Assembly: GCA_015486815.1 (NCBI GenBank)
Contig: WFQY01000467.1
Coordinates: 1 to 10,049 of the forward strand
Source: Phycisphaerae bacterium
Lineage (GTDB): Bacteria; Planctomycetota; Phycisphaerae; JAAYCJ01
DNA: 10,049 bases
Direction of reading: 5' to 3'
Shown in pieces: positions 1 through 5,940 of this stretch. The number at the start of each line of letters is the position of its first letter. The first letter of the stretch is position 1. The position numbers and the translations under genes are program-made. Below the pieces are notes generated by a model that saw only the letters and a program-made list of their open reading frames with translations, was not told where the DNA came from and made no database searches.

Positions 1-24
1 AATCACTAACTGAAGACTTTGATC

Positions 25-198
25 TTACCTTTGCTGCTCCGCTTCCTGCGTCGTATAACCACAACCCGTAAGTGCGGAACGTGCCTGAAAACGTGCGGTT
101 TCTTCGCTCAAACCAGTAAGAGTAAGCGCAACGGTAGCTATTCGCGTGGTTATCAAAGAAAGAATTAAAACTACAAAGAGAGAAATGATAGCTATCAT
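25..198 (-). pseudogene. Truncated TrkA-C-type membrane protein, N-terminal part only (57 aa)
   Basis: A 57-codon frame starts with ATG at 198-196 and stops with TAA at 27-25. The start looks genuine. It overlaps the stop of the LOG gene as TAATG, and GAGGGA (207-212) lies 8 nt upstream. Residues 1-25 form one hydrophobic helix (MIAIISLFVVLILSLITTR). They are followed by an A-L-T-L-T-G-L-S-E-E-x-A-R-F-Q-A-R-S-A stretch and T-G-C-G-Y-T-T-x-E-A-E. From memory, this pattern opens a family of longer membrane proteins with a C-terminal TrkA-C domain. In that family the E-A-E is followed by a conserved N-H-P-V-R-R segment. Here the frame instead ends after Q-Q-R, and neither other frame in the remaining 24 nt restores the motif. 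I infer a truncated or disrupted gene. A genuine small membrane protein or an assembly error remains possible. The family assignment is recollection, not a search result. Confidence 0.5.
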
Positions 199-749
199 TA
201 AAGTGTTCCCTCATTCGGATTAAAACTTTCCCTTATTGCATCGATAGCGTGCTTAGGCGTATCGACAAAGGTCAAAAGCTGAAGACTATTCGGTCTTTCC
301 TTTGCGGTAATATCAGCAACACTACGCCAATAATCACTTAACAGCACGATAGGTTTTTTGGGCATAAGTTTTTTTGCTATAAGCTCCCAAACCATCGCAA
401 ATTCCACCAGCGTGCCACTACCGCCCGGAAGAATAACATACGCATCGCCGAGTGTTAGTAAGTTGTTGAGTCTATCCATAAGCGAGCTGGTTTTAATCTC
501 TTTATCTATATATTCGTTAGCTCCGCTTCGCGAAAACACGCTACAAGTTACCCCGATAGTCTGTCCGCCGAGAGATTTTGCGCCTTCAGCGGAACCTCGC
601 ATTATCCCACCGTAGCCACCATTACACACACACCAGCCCTGCTGGGCAATCAATCTGCCAAGCTCATACGCTTGAATATACCGCTGGTCATTCGGCTTTG
701 GTTTTGACGAGCCGAACACACAAATAGTCTTTTTCTCCGCCTGTATCAT
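198..749 (-). CDS. LOG-family protein (putative cytokinin riboside 5'-monophosphate phosphoribohydrolase)
   Basis: This 183-residue protein has the Rossmann-like fold signature of the LOG family, once annotated as lysine decarboxylase-like. An opening strand ICVFGSS (residues 9-15) is followed by the glycine-rich N-G-G-Y-G-G-I-M-R-G-S-A-x-G-A (43-57). The family's P-G-G-x-G-T-x-x-E motif is P-G-G-S-G-T-L-V-E at 108-116. Characterised LOG enzymes hydrolyse nucleoside 5'-monophosphates to free base and ribose 5-phosphate in the cytoplasm. The substrate in bacteria outside plant association is often unclear. Length is normal for the family. It starts 18 nt after pyrC, so it is almost certainly co-transcribed with it. 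A nucleotide-metabolism role beside pyrimidine synthesis is plausible but inferred. No strong Shine-Dalgarno is visible before the ATG (only GAGCA-like), so it may depend on coupling to pyrC. Confidence 0.87.
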   Translation of the reverse strand: MIQAEKKTICVFGSSKPKPNDQRYIQAYELGRLIAQQGWCVCNGGYGGIMRGSAEGAKSLGGQTIGVTCSVFSRSGANEYIDKEIKTSSLMDRLNNLLTLGDAYVILPGGSGTLVEFAMVWELIAKKLMPKKPIVLLSDYWRSVADITAKERPNSLQLLTFVDTPKHAIDAIRESFNPNEGTL

Positions 750-767
750 AGTTCTATGCTCTTGCTC

Positions 768-2054
768 TTATCCGTTTTGATATTTGATTTCACCCGCGAC
801 AATGGTAGTAACCGCCCTACCGCGAACTTTCCAGCCGTCGTACGGACAATTTCTACTTTTACTGTAAAATTTTTCCGCATCGATAGTCCATTCCATGTTC
901 GGATCGATTATGGTAACATCAGCGTCAGCCCCTACCGAAAGCGTGCCTTTATCTATCCCCAAAACTCGTGCTGGATTTATTGTCATCTTGGCAATAAAAC
1001 TCGGCCAATCGAGTGTTTTATCGTCAATGAGGGCTTTGATGTATAAAGGCAGAGCGACTTCGAGCGAAATTATCCCGAACGGCGCATAGAGAAATTCGAG
1101 TTCCTTTTCTTCTCTGCTATGCGGAGCGTGGTCGGTTGCGAGGCAATCAATAGTTCCGTCCGCCAAACCCGCTTTAAGGGCAGCGATATCTTTTTTCGTC
1201 CTCAGCGGCGGGGCGACCTTAAAATTAGAGTCGAAATTTTTGCAATGTTCATCTGTCAGTAGAAGGTGATGCGGAGTAGCTTCAGCGGTAATATTTTGCA
1301 ACCCTTTATTTCTGAATTGACGAATCAAATTGACCGAGCCAGCAGTCGAGATATGGGCTACGTGATATTTACAGCCTGTAGTTTCAGCTAAAATCAAATC
1401 GCGATATAACATAATTTGTTCAGCTATTGCCGGCCGAGACGGAAGTCCGAGCATCGTAGCAACAGCACCGCTATTGATACAGCCTTTGCCGATAAGTGCG
1501 GGGTCTTCGCAATGCTCGATGATTGTTTTTTCGAACATTGTTATATATTGCATTGCACGATATGCAACGCTACTGTCTGCGATACCGTCGCCATCGTCGC
1601 TAAATGCGACGGCACCGGCACGTATCATATTTCCCATCTCCGCGAGTTCTTTGCCAGCACGCTCTTTGGTAATCGCACCTATCGGAAAAACATTACAGTG
1701 CCCGAATTGATGAGCTTGACGGAGTATGAACTCAACGGACGCTTCATTATCGATAGGCGGATGAGTGTTAGGCATACAAGCAACAGAAGTAAATCCGCCA
1801 GCGACAGCTGATTTGGTGCCGGTCTCTATCGTTTCTTCTTCTTCGTGTCCGGGCTCACGCAGATGGACATGCATATCAATCAGCCCGGGAACTACATAGC
1901 AATTTTCAGCGGTTATTGTCTGCGAAGCTGACGGCTTATCAAAGCCAAGATATTGAATCTTCGCATCATCAATCAAAATATTGCCCGGTGCGAAGATATT
2001 ATTTGCAGGGTCAATAATTGTTCCGCCTGTTATCAAAATGCTGCTGTTAGGCAT
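768..2054 (-). CDS. pyrC: Dihydroorotase, class I
   Basis: This 428-residue cytoplasmic enzyme interconverts N-carbamoyl-L-aspartate and L-dihydroorotate, the third step of de novo pyrimidine synthesis. It is a full-length amidohydrolase-superfamily protein. The metal-binding H-x-H lies in D-M-H-V-H-L-R-E-P-G (H62, H64). Asp153 sits in F-S-D-D-G, and His181 and His234 (A-H-I-S) follow. The catalytic Asp308 is in A-T-D-H-A-P-H. The LREPG form and Asp153 in place of a carboxylated lysine match the class I enzymes typified by Aquifex. A C-terminal beta-sandwich domain with P-Y-D-G-W-x-V-x-G at 404-412 completes it. The ATG overlaps the nitroreductase stop region by 8 bp, and GGGAG lies 8-9 nt upstream, inside that gene. 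No aspartate carbamoyltransferase (pyrB) lies beside it in this window. Confidence 0.96.
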   Translation of the reverse strand: MPNSSILITGGTIIDPANNIFAPGNILIDDAKIQYLGFDKPSASQTITAENCYVVPGLIDMHVHLREPGHEEEETIETGTKSAVAGGFTSVACMPNTHPPIDNEASVEFILRQAHQFGHCNVFPIGAITKERAGKELAEMGNMIRAGAVAFSDDGDGIADSSVAYRAMQYITMFEKTIIEHCEDPALIGKGCINSGAVATMLGLPSRPAIAEQIMLYRDLILAETTGCKYHVAHISTAGSVNLIRQFRNKGLQNITAEATPHHLLLTDEHCKNFDSNFKVAPPLRTKKDIAALKAGLADGTIDCLATDHAPHSREEKELEFLYAPFGIISLEVALPLYIKALIDDKTLDWPSFIAKMTINPARVLGIDKGTLSVGADADVTIIDPNMEWTIDAEKFYSKSRNCPYDGWKVRGRAVTTIVAGEIKYQNG

Positions 2055-2640
2055 TTGTTTCGTCTCCCTTTACTCCGATAGCAACTATCAACAACGGCTC
2101 ATCCGTTTCGTCGAGCTTTACAATTTTTGCAACCTTTTTATCATCGTAAGCACCGATAGCTACCGAACCGAGTCCTAACGCTTGAGCTTGTAGAAAAATA
2201 TTTTCCGCAAAGTGTCCTGCTTCGAGTATGACATATCGTTTTCCTCTCTGTCCATATCGCGAAGTGGTGCGTTTGAAGTTGGCTGCTATGACGATTATCA
2301 AACCGGCGCTTGTCATAAAAAATTGTTCGAGGCAGGCAGCTGCGAGTGTATGCCTAATATCCCCTGTTTGCACAGCTATTAGATTATGTGTCTGCGGGTC
2401 ATATTTGAATGTCCCCTCGGGCAGTATCGCATAAAGACTAATAGGGAAAGTCGCACCGGCGGAAGGAGCGGTACGAAAGCCACGCGGTGCGTATGTTATC
2501 CCTTGACCAGCCCATAACAGCTGGGAAATCTGCTTTTCGGACAAGGGTTGATTAGAAAAATTCCGGCACGACCGCCTGGTGACCAGTGCCGATTCAACCG
2601 ATATATGTCCTTTCGTGTCAGGCTGAGGTAATTCGGGCAT
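2047..2640 (-). CDS. SagB/nitroreductase-family flavin oxidoreductase
   Basis: This 197-residue protein belongs to the nitroreductase fold, which binds FMN and usually acts as a homodimer. R-R-S-C-R-N-F at 22-28 is the conserved N-terminal FMN-phosphate contact. L-L-W-A-G-Q-G-I-T (41-49) and R-T-A-P-S-A-G-A-T-F-P (56-66) match the SagB/thiazoline-oxidase-like subgroup, which normally reads PSAGALYP. The tail has E-A-G-H-x-A-x-N (140-147) and G-L-G-S-V-A-I-G-A-Y-D-D (155-166). No cyclodehydratase or precursor peptide is nearby, so a role in peptide azoline oxidation is unsupported and the substrate is unknown. This is the first gene of operon A. The promoter at 2676-2704 puts the transcript start near 2669, with AGGAT about 8 nt before the ATG. 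Confidence 0.88.
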   Translation of the reverse strand: MPELPQPDTKGHISVESALVTRRSCRNFSNQPLSEKQISQLLWAGQGITYAPRGFRTAPSAGATFPISLYAILPEGTFKYDPQTHNLIAVQTGDIRHTLAAACLEQFFMTSAGLIIVIAANFKRTTSRYGQRGKRYVILEAGHFAENIFLQAQALGLGSVAIGAYDDKKVAKIVKLDETDEPLLIVAIGVKGDETNA

Positions 2641-2650
2641 AAATTCTATC

Positions 2651-2710
2651 CTGTTCTAATATTGCGACTATTCCGATTGTACGTAGCAATATAGTGATAG
2701 TCAAGAACAG
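2651..2710. repeat. Nested inverted repeats enclosing the operon A promoter
   Basis: An outer pair, CTGTTCT (2651-2657) and AGAACAG (2704-2710), encloses an inner pair, ATATTGC (2659-2665) and GCAATAT (2686-2692). All arms are perfect 7-mers. A competing pair, GACTAT (2666-2671) and ATAGTC (2697-2702), also exists. The outer right arm touches the -35 box. The left arms lie at the expected transcript start and in the leader. This fits an operator or a cruciform, though function is inferred. Confidence 0.45.
2676..2704 (-). promoter_or_regulatory. Sigma70-type promoter of the nitroreductase-pyrC-LOG operon
   Basis: On the minus strand the sequence reads TTGACT (2704-2699), a 17 nt spacer and TACAAT (2681-2676). 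Each hexamer matches consensus at 5 of 6 positions with ideal spacing. Transcription would begin near 2669, leaving a leader of about 28 nt before the ATG at 2640. Inverted repeats surround and overlap this promoter (see findings), so it may be regulated. Confidence 0.72.
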
Positions 2711-2744
2711 GAATCATTCTATGCAGCTGCTGTCAGTCGTGTAT

Positions 2745-3536
2745 TTACAATTTAGCCATCGCAATAATCCAATTCAAAGCAGATTCGAGCAAAGGCAAAG
2801 GACTGTCGTGTCCTCCTTCGGATACTTCATTATATATAAAATGCGATTTGTGTTGCATAACTGCTGACAGATTTCGGGACTGCTCAACAGGCATCGTTTT
2901 ATCATTCGAACCGTGAGCAAGGTACACGGGCATCGTCAGAGTTTCATAATGATCAAGAACACAATGACGAGAGTAGATTTCAGGAACTTTTTGAGGCGAA
3001 CCGCCATAAGAATTTTCTATTGCTTCCGCTATTTCTTGCAGAATAGGCATATCTGTCTTAGATTTACACCAAAAATAATATTTTGCAATATCGGCGACAG
3101 CGCCCAATGCGATAATTCCCGAAACATCTTCGGGATGCAAAATAGCATAAATAAGATTGCTCGTAGCACCCATTGAACCGCTTGCAAAAATAAATTTCTT
3201 AGCATGATATTTCGTGCGGATAAAATTTAGTAAATTGTTCATATCCTCGACAGCAGATGGGCACATCCACGCATTACCACGCAGATTCGGCGTTAAGATA
3301 CCCGCGCCCGTCGCAATAAATGCTGGCAGCCAAGAGTCTTTTATATCTTCACGTACATATAGTTGATCACCGGAAGATCCATGTCCGTGAAGGCAGACAA
3401 TCCAGAGGTCAGCTTTTTTGTTAGGATAAATCAACGCCCAATCTTCGAGGCCGTCTATAAAACTTTTATATTCCAAACGGAAAATTCCGTCCGGAAAATC
3501 AGACTTGGAATATGGTTTGTATGCTAAAACTTTCAT
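2745..3536 (-). CDS. Alpha/beta hydrolase, S9 peptidase/esterase-like
   Basis: This 263-residue predicted cytoplasmic serine hydrolase has no signal peptide. The oxyanion-hole strand is C-L-H-G-H-G-S-S-G-D (48-57). The nucleophile elbow is A-S-G-S-M-G-A (118-124) with Ser121. Asp212 lies in A-H-G-S-N-D-K-T-M-P, and His243 in E-G-G-H-D-S. The order and spacing suit the fold. The L-T-P-N-L-R-G-N region (81-88) and the elbow context recall prolyl-oligopeptidase-like esterases. The elbow has Ser where G-x-S-x-G has its first Gly. Substrate is unknown; an ester or deacetylation step on the operon's small-molecule substrate is inference. It is the last gene of operon B. Its ATG overlaps the preceding stop as ATGA, without its own Shine-Dalgarno, so translation probably depends on coupling. 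No obvious terminator follows the stop. Confidence 0.85.
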   Translation of the reverse strand: MKVLAYKPYSKSDFPDGIFRLEYKSFIDGLEDWALIYPNKKADLWIVCLHGHGSSGDQLYVREDIKDSWLPAFIATGAGILTPNLRGNAWMCPSAVEDMNNLLNFIRTKYHAKKFIFASGSMGATSNLIYAILHPEDVSGIIALGAVADIAKYYFWCKSKTDMPILQEIAEAIENSYGGSPQKVPEIYSRHCVLDHYETLTMPVYLAHGSNDKTMPVEQSRNLSAVMQHKSHFIYNEVSEGGHDSPLPLLESALNWIIAMAKL

Positions 3537-4336
3537 AACATCGGCTTAAGGAATTTTACTGTTTTTTCGAGTGCTTGTTTTCGATCGGGAATGGAAAATC
3601 CACATTCAAGCGAGACATAATTCGAATAGTTGACATCCTTTAGCACATCAAAGGCAGCTTGGAAGTTTGTCATTCCCGTCCCCGGTTCGAGGCGGGTATT
3701 GTCCGCAAGATGGATATGAACTATATGCTGATGATTGTCTTTCAGAGCACGTGGAATATTACGTTCTTCTATATTCGTATGAAACAGATCGCCCATCGTA
3801 ACGATGCCTTCTACATTAGCAGCTTGTATCAATCTAACCGCATGATCAATTGTATTAAGATAATAAGTTTCACCTCGGTTTAACGGCTCGAGGATAAGAT
3901 TCGTATTGTTTTCTTTCGCAACCGGGCCAAGGGCTTTGAGATATTCGACAAGTAGTCTATCCTGCAGTTCGATCACATTCATCAGCGGTGAGAGATCGGG
4001 CAATTCCGGTTGTCCGAAAATCGGCACGACAATCAAACCTACCGCCTGCAATTTTCCCGCAATCCGCAATAATTCTTTAATATCTTCAAAAGCGGTGTCT
4101 CTGGTTTGCCTATCGAACGCTAACAGGCTCCCACGATAGCCAACGAGAATGACCGACGTTTTCATCCCTAATTTATCAAGCGTTTTCTTAAAGTTATCGA
4201 CGTTGTCGGGTTTGCCTATAAGGTCTCTGCCCCATATTTCGACAGCTTCAAATCCCAAATCGGCAAGCATTTTACAGCGAGCTTCGAAGGTCTGACCAAC
4301 ACCTAAATTTTCCTGACACGATAGTTTCAAAGTCAT
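3533..4336 (-). CDS. Sugar epimerase/isomerase, xylose-isomerase-like TIM barrel
   Basis: This 267-residue protein of the AP-endonuclease-2/xylose-isomerase-like fold is predicted to epimerise or isomerise a ketose-type sugar with a divalent metal. The candidate metal residues are Glu150 (L-I-L-E-P-L-N-R), Asp183 (T-M-G-D-L-F-H), His209 (V-H-I-H-L-A-D) and Glu244 (V-S-L-E-C-G). These positions and spacings coincide with the metal site I recall for D-psicose/D-tagatose 3-epimerases. Hydroxypyruvate isomerase-like and inosose isomerase-like relatives share the same layout, so substrate is not assigned. AAGGAG (4345-4350) lies 8 nt before the ATG, inside the end of the upstream amidohydrolase, whose stop overlaps the start as ATGA. 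Strict coupling suggests the two act in one pathway. Confidence 0.87.
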   Translation of the reverse strand: MTLKLSCQENLGVGQTFEARCKMLADLGFEAVEIWGRDLIGKPDNVDNFKKTLDKLGMKTSVILVGYRGSLLAFDRQTRDTAFEDIKELLRIAGKLQAVGLIVVPIFGQPELPDLSPLMNVIELQDRLLVEYLKALGPVAKENNTNLILEPLNRGETYYLNTIDHAVRLIQAANVEGIVTMGDLFHTNIEERNIPRALKDNHQHIVHIHLADNTRLEPGTGMTNFQAAFDVLKDVNYSNYVSLECGFSIPDRKQALEKTVKFLKPML

Positions 4337-5154
4337 CGGTTATACTCCTTAAAATCAATATTCCAATTAAGTTTTTTTATCAGCTTAACAGCATTTAAGC
4401 CGAGAATTTTTTCCTTTGCGTCTTCGGATATATTAGCATAGGCTATCGGACCTATACTCGTACCAAAATCAAGGTCAAGTGCATCCGAGCCGTGTAAGAT
4501 TTTTTCAACGTCCATATCGTTTACCATCTGCTCGATAAAAATTCTCCCGCCCTGTCCGTTGCGAATAAAAGCTGCGCAGGTGCATTGGAAAACATTGTCA
4601 TATTTGTTGACAATATCCTTATATTCTATCGCTGCATGTCCGATGATAAATGTAACTTCGGGAAATTCCTTCGCCCAACGCTCAAGCCTTTCCACGCCAG
4701 CCCAGCTATGATGCAAAACGATCCAGTTTTTATCTCTTGCGTACTCAAATACATCCGACCAATCGATGCGGGTTTCATCTACTCCCTGATATTGTGAGAT
4801 CAATTTAATTCCACGCGTGCCGTTTCTATTTCCGTCTTCAAGCAGATCGATCCAGTCTTCGGGAAAAGCTGCGTGTAATTTTGTGAGAGTCGATATTCGC
4901 TGAGGAAACTGATGATGTGCAGCGTACTGATATTCGTTACCGGCAGATACGTCCGAGGTTACTGTCATTCCGAATGTCAATATATGGTCGATGCCATATC
5001 TGTCCATATATCGAACCATCTCAGCTGGTGTATGATAAGGAATATAATAATATTCACTTGAACAAGCCAAATGAGTATGCATATCGATAACCGGAATATG
5101 CGTTATAGGCTTGCCCTCACGAACGCAATTCAATATTTCACTATTCGAGGTCAT
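4333..5154 (-). CDS. Amidohydrolase-family (amidohydrolase_2-like) metal-dependent hydrolase
   Basis: This TIM-barrel protein keeps the superfamily metal site. Numbered from an ATG at 5163, it has I-D-M-H-T-H (H29, H31), Lys120 (R-G-I-K-L), His151/His152 (V-L-H-H-S-W), His176 (I-I-G-H-A-A) and Asp227 (L-H-G-S-D-A-L). Such proteins hydrolyse C-O, C-N or lactone bonds, or decarboxylate aromatic acids; the substrate here is unknown. I prefer the ATG at 5154 (MTSNSE). AGGG lies about 9 nt ahead of it but only 1 nt ahead of the ATG at 5163, giving 273 instead of 276 residues. Either start overlaps the 3' end of the upstream amidohydrolase-like gene (by 14 or 23 bp), and the stop overlaps the next gene as ATGA. 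The C-terminal A-N-I-S motif is shared with that upstream neighbour. Confidence 0.86.
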   Translation of the reverse strand: MTSNSEILNCVREGKPITHIPVIDMHTHLACSSEYYYIPYHTPAEMVRYMDRYGIDHILTFGMTVTSDVSAGNEYQYAAHHQFPQRISTLTKLHAAFPEDWIDLLEDGNRNGTRGIKLISQYQGVDETRIDWSDVFEYARDKNWIVLHHSWAGVERLERWAKEFPEVTFIIGHAAIEYKDIVNKYDNVFQCTCAAFIRNGQGGRIFIEQMVNDMDVEKILHGSDALDLDFGTSIGPIAYANISEDAKEKILGLNAVKLIKKLNWNIDFKEYNR

Positions 5155-5917
5155 AGTTCGCATTCCCTATGATATTTTGAATATTTTCGTAGGCAATTTT
5201 TCGTTTATCAGCTTCGGAGATATTTGCATATCTTACAACAGCTTGAAACATCCCTGGGTCGAGTTCGCCGAGTCCGAGACTAAAGACGATACGAGCTGAG
5301 CTGAAATTGTTTACGAGCAATTCGATCATCTGAGCCTGCCAGATCGACGCAAGCGAGACAATCAGATTTTTCGTAGCGTGCAAAGCGTCAAACATCGGTC
5401 GATTGGCTCTGCTCCGCCATTCCTGCGAGATGATAGGCAAACGCGAATATCGATTGCAAAAGTCAGCAAGCTCATACCAATCAATAATATCCTGGCCCGC
5501 GTCCCATTGGCGATAAAACAGAATCAACGGAATACGCCTTTGCTCCAAAAGCTCAGCGAGTTCGTTAATCCTGCGATTTTGTGTTATGCGAATATCACGT
5601 ATCAACGGATTTACCATAATAGCTTTTACATTGGCTTTAAGTACATCTCGTATGAAAGTCTGTGGCGAACAATTTTCGCTAACGTCCGCAAACTCATACG
5701 CTCGTATTTTGTATAACCTATCGCTATCCGGTATCAGCTTATCAAGCGCAGCATTGCCTAATACGGGGTCGCTATCGCGAGAGGCGGTATGATAGACAAG
5801 AGCGTGTGAGACATCAAACCTGTCCATCAATGCGATAAGCTCCGTAGAATTTTTCGCAGTCAATCCGAGACCGCGATTGGTTCTGCCAATGGGCATAAGC
5901 ACATCAAAAAATTTCAT
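5141..5917 (-). CDS. Amidohydrolase-like protein lacking the metal ligands (probable pseudoenzyme)
   Basis: This 258-residue protein appears related to the downstream amidohydrolase. It opens with F-F-D-V-x-x-x-x-G, where active relatives have D-x-H-x-H-x-G. It has E-L-I-A-L-M-D-R-F-D-V (26-36) like the neighbour's M-V-R-Y-M-D-R-Y-G-I, and ends with R-Y-A-N-I-S-E-A-D-K-R-K-I. The H-x-H positions are Leu7 and Pro9. The later His regions read I-L-F-Y-R and I-I-S-Q-E-W. By my hand alignment the Asp position is near Gly215 (F-S-L-G-L-G-E). No metal site is therefore visible, and it probably does not catalyse like its relatives. A structural partner, binding or regulatory role is possible. AGGGAG (5925-5930) lies 7 nt before the ATG. 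It starts 23 nt after the aminotransferase gene. Confidence 0.78.
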   Translation of the reverse strand: MKFFDVLMPIGRTNRGLGLTAKNSTELIALMDRFDVSHALVYHTASRDSDPVLGNAALDKLIPDSDRLYKIRAYEFADVSENCSPQTFIRDVLKANVKAIMVNPLIRDIRITQNRRINELAELLEQRRIPLILFYRQWDAGQDIIDWYELADFCNRYSRLPIISQEWRSRANRPMFDALHATKNLIVSLASIWQAQMIELLVNNFSSARIVFSLGLGELDPGMFQAVVRYANISEADKRKIAYENIQNIIGNANYDLE

Positions 5918-5940
5918 CTATGCTCTCCCTTTGCTGTTAC

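Noticed and set aside
1416..1811. A 131-codon open frame on the plus strand
   Set aside because: It lies wholly antisense to pyrC, whose motifs are intact, and its translation shows no recognisable domain. It is a shadow frame.
2047..2640. A thiazole/oxazole-modified peptide cluster based on the SagB-like protein
   Set aside because: No cyclodehydratase, YcaO protein, precursor peptide or exporter is present in the window.
2651..2710. LexA-type SOS box from the GTTC and GAAC elements
   Set aside because: The elements are in the reverse order and about 50 bp apart, unlike the GAAC-N4-GTTC box. No SOS gene follows.
5378..5716. A 112-codon open frame on the plus strand
   Set aside because: It is antisense to the amidohydrolase-like gene, with no Shine-Dalgarno or domain signature.
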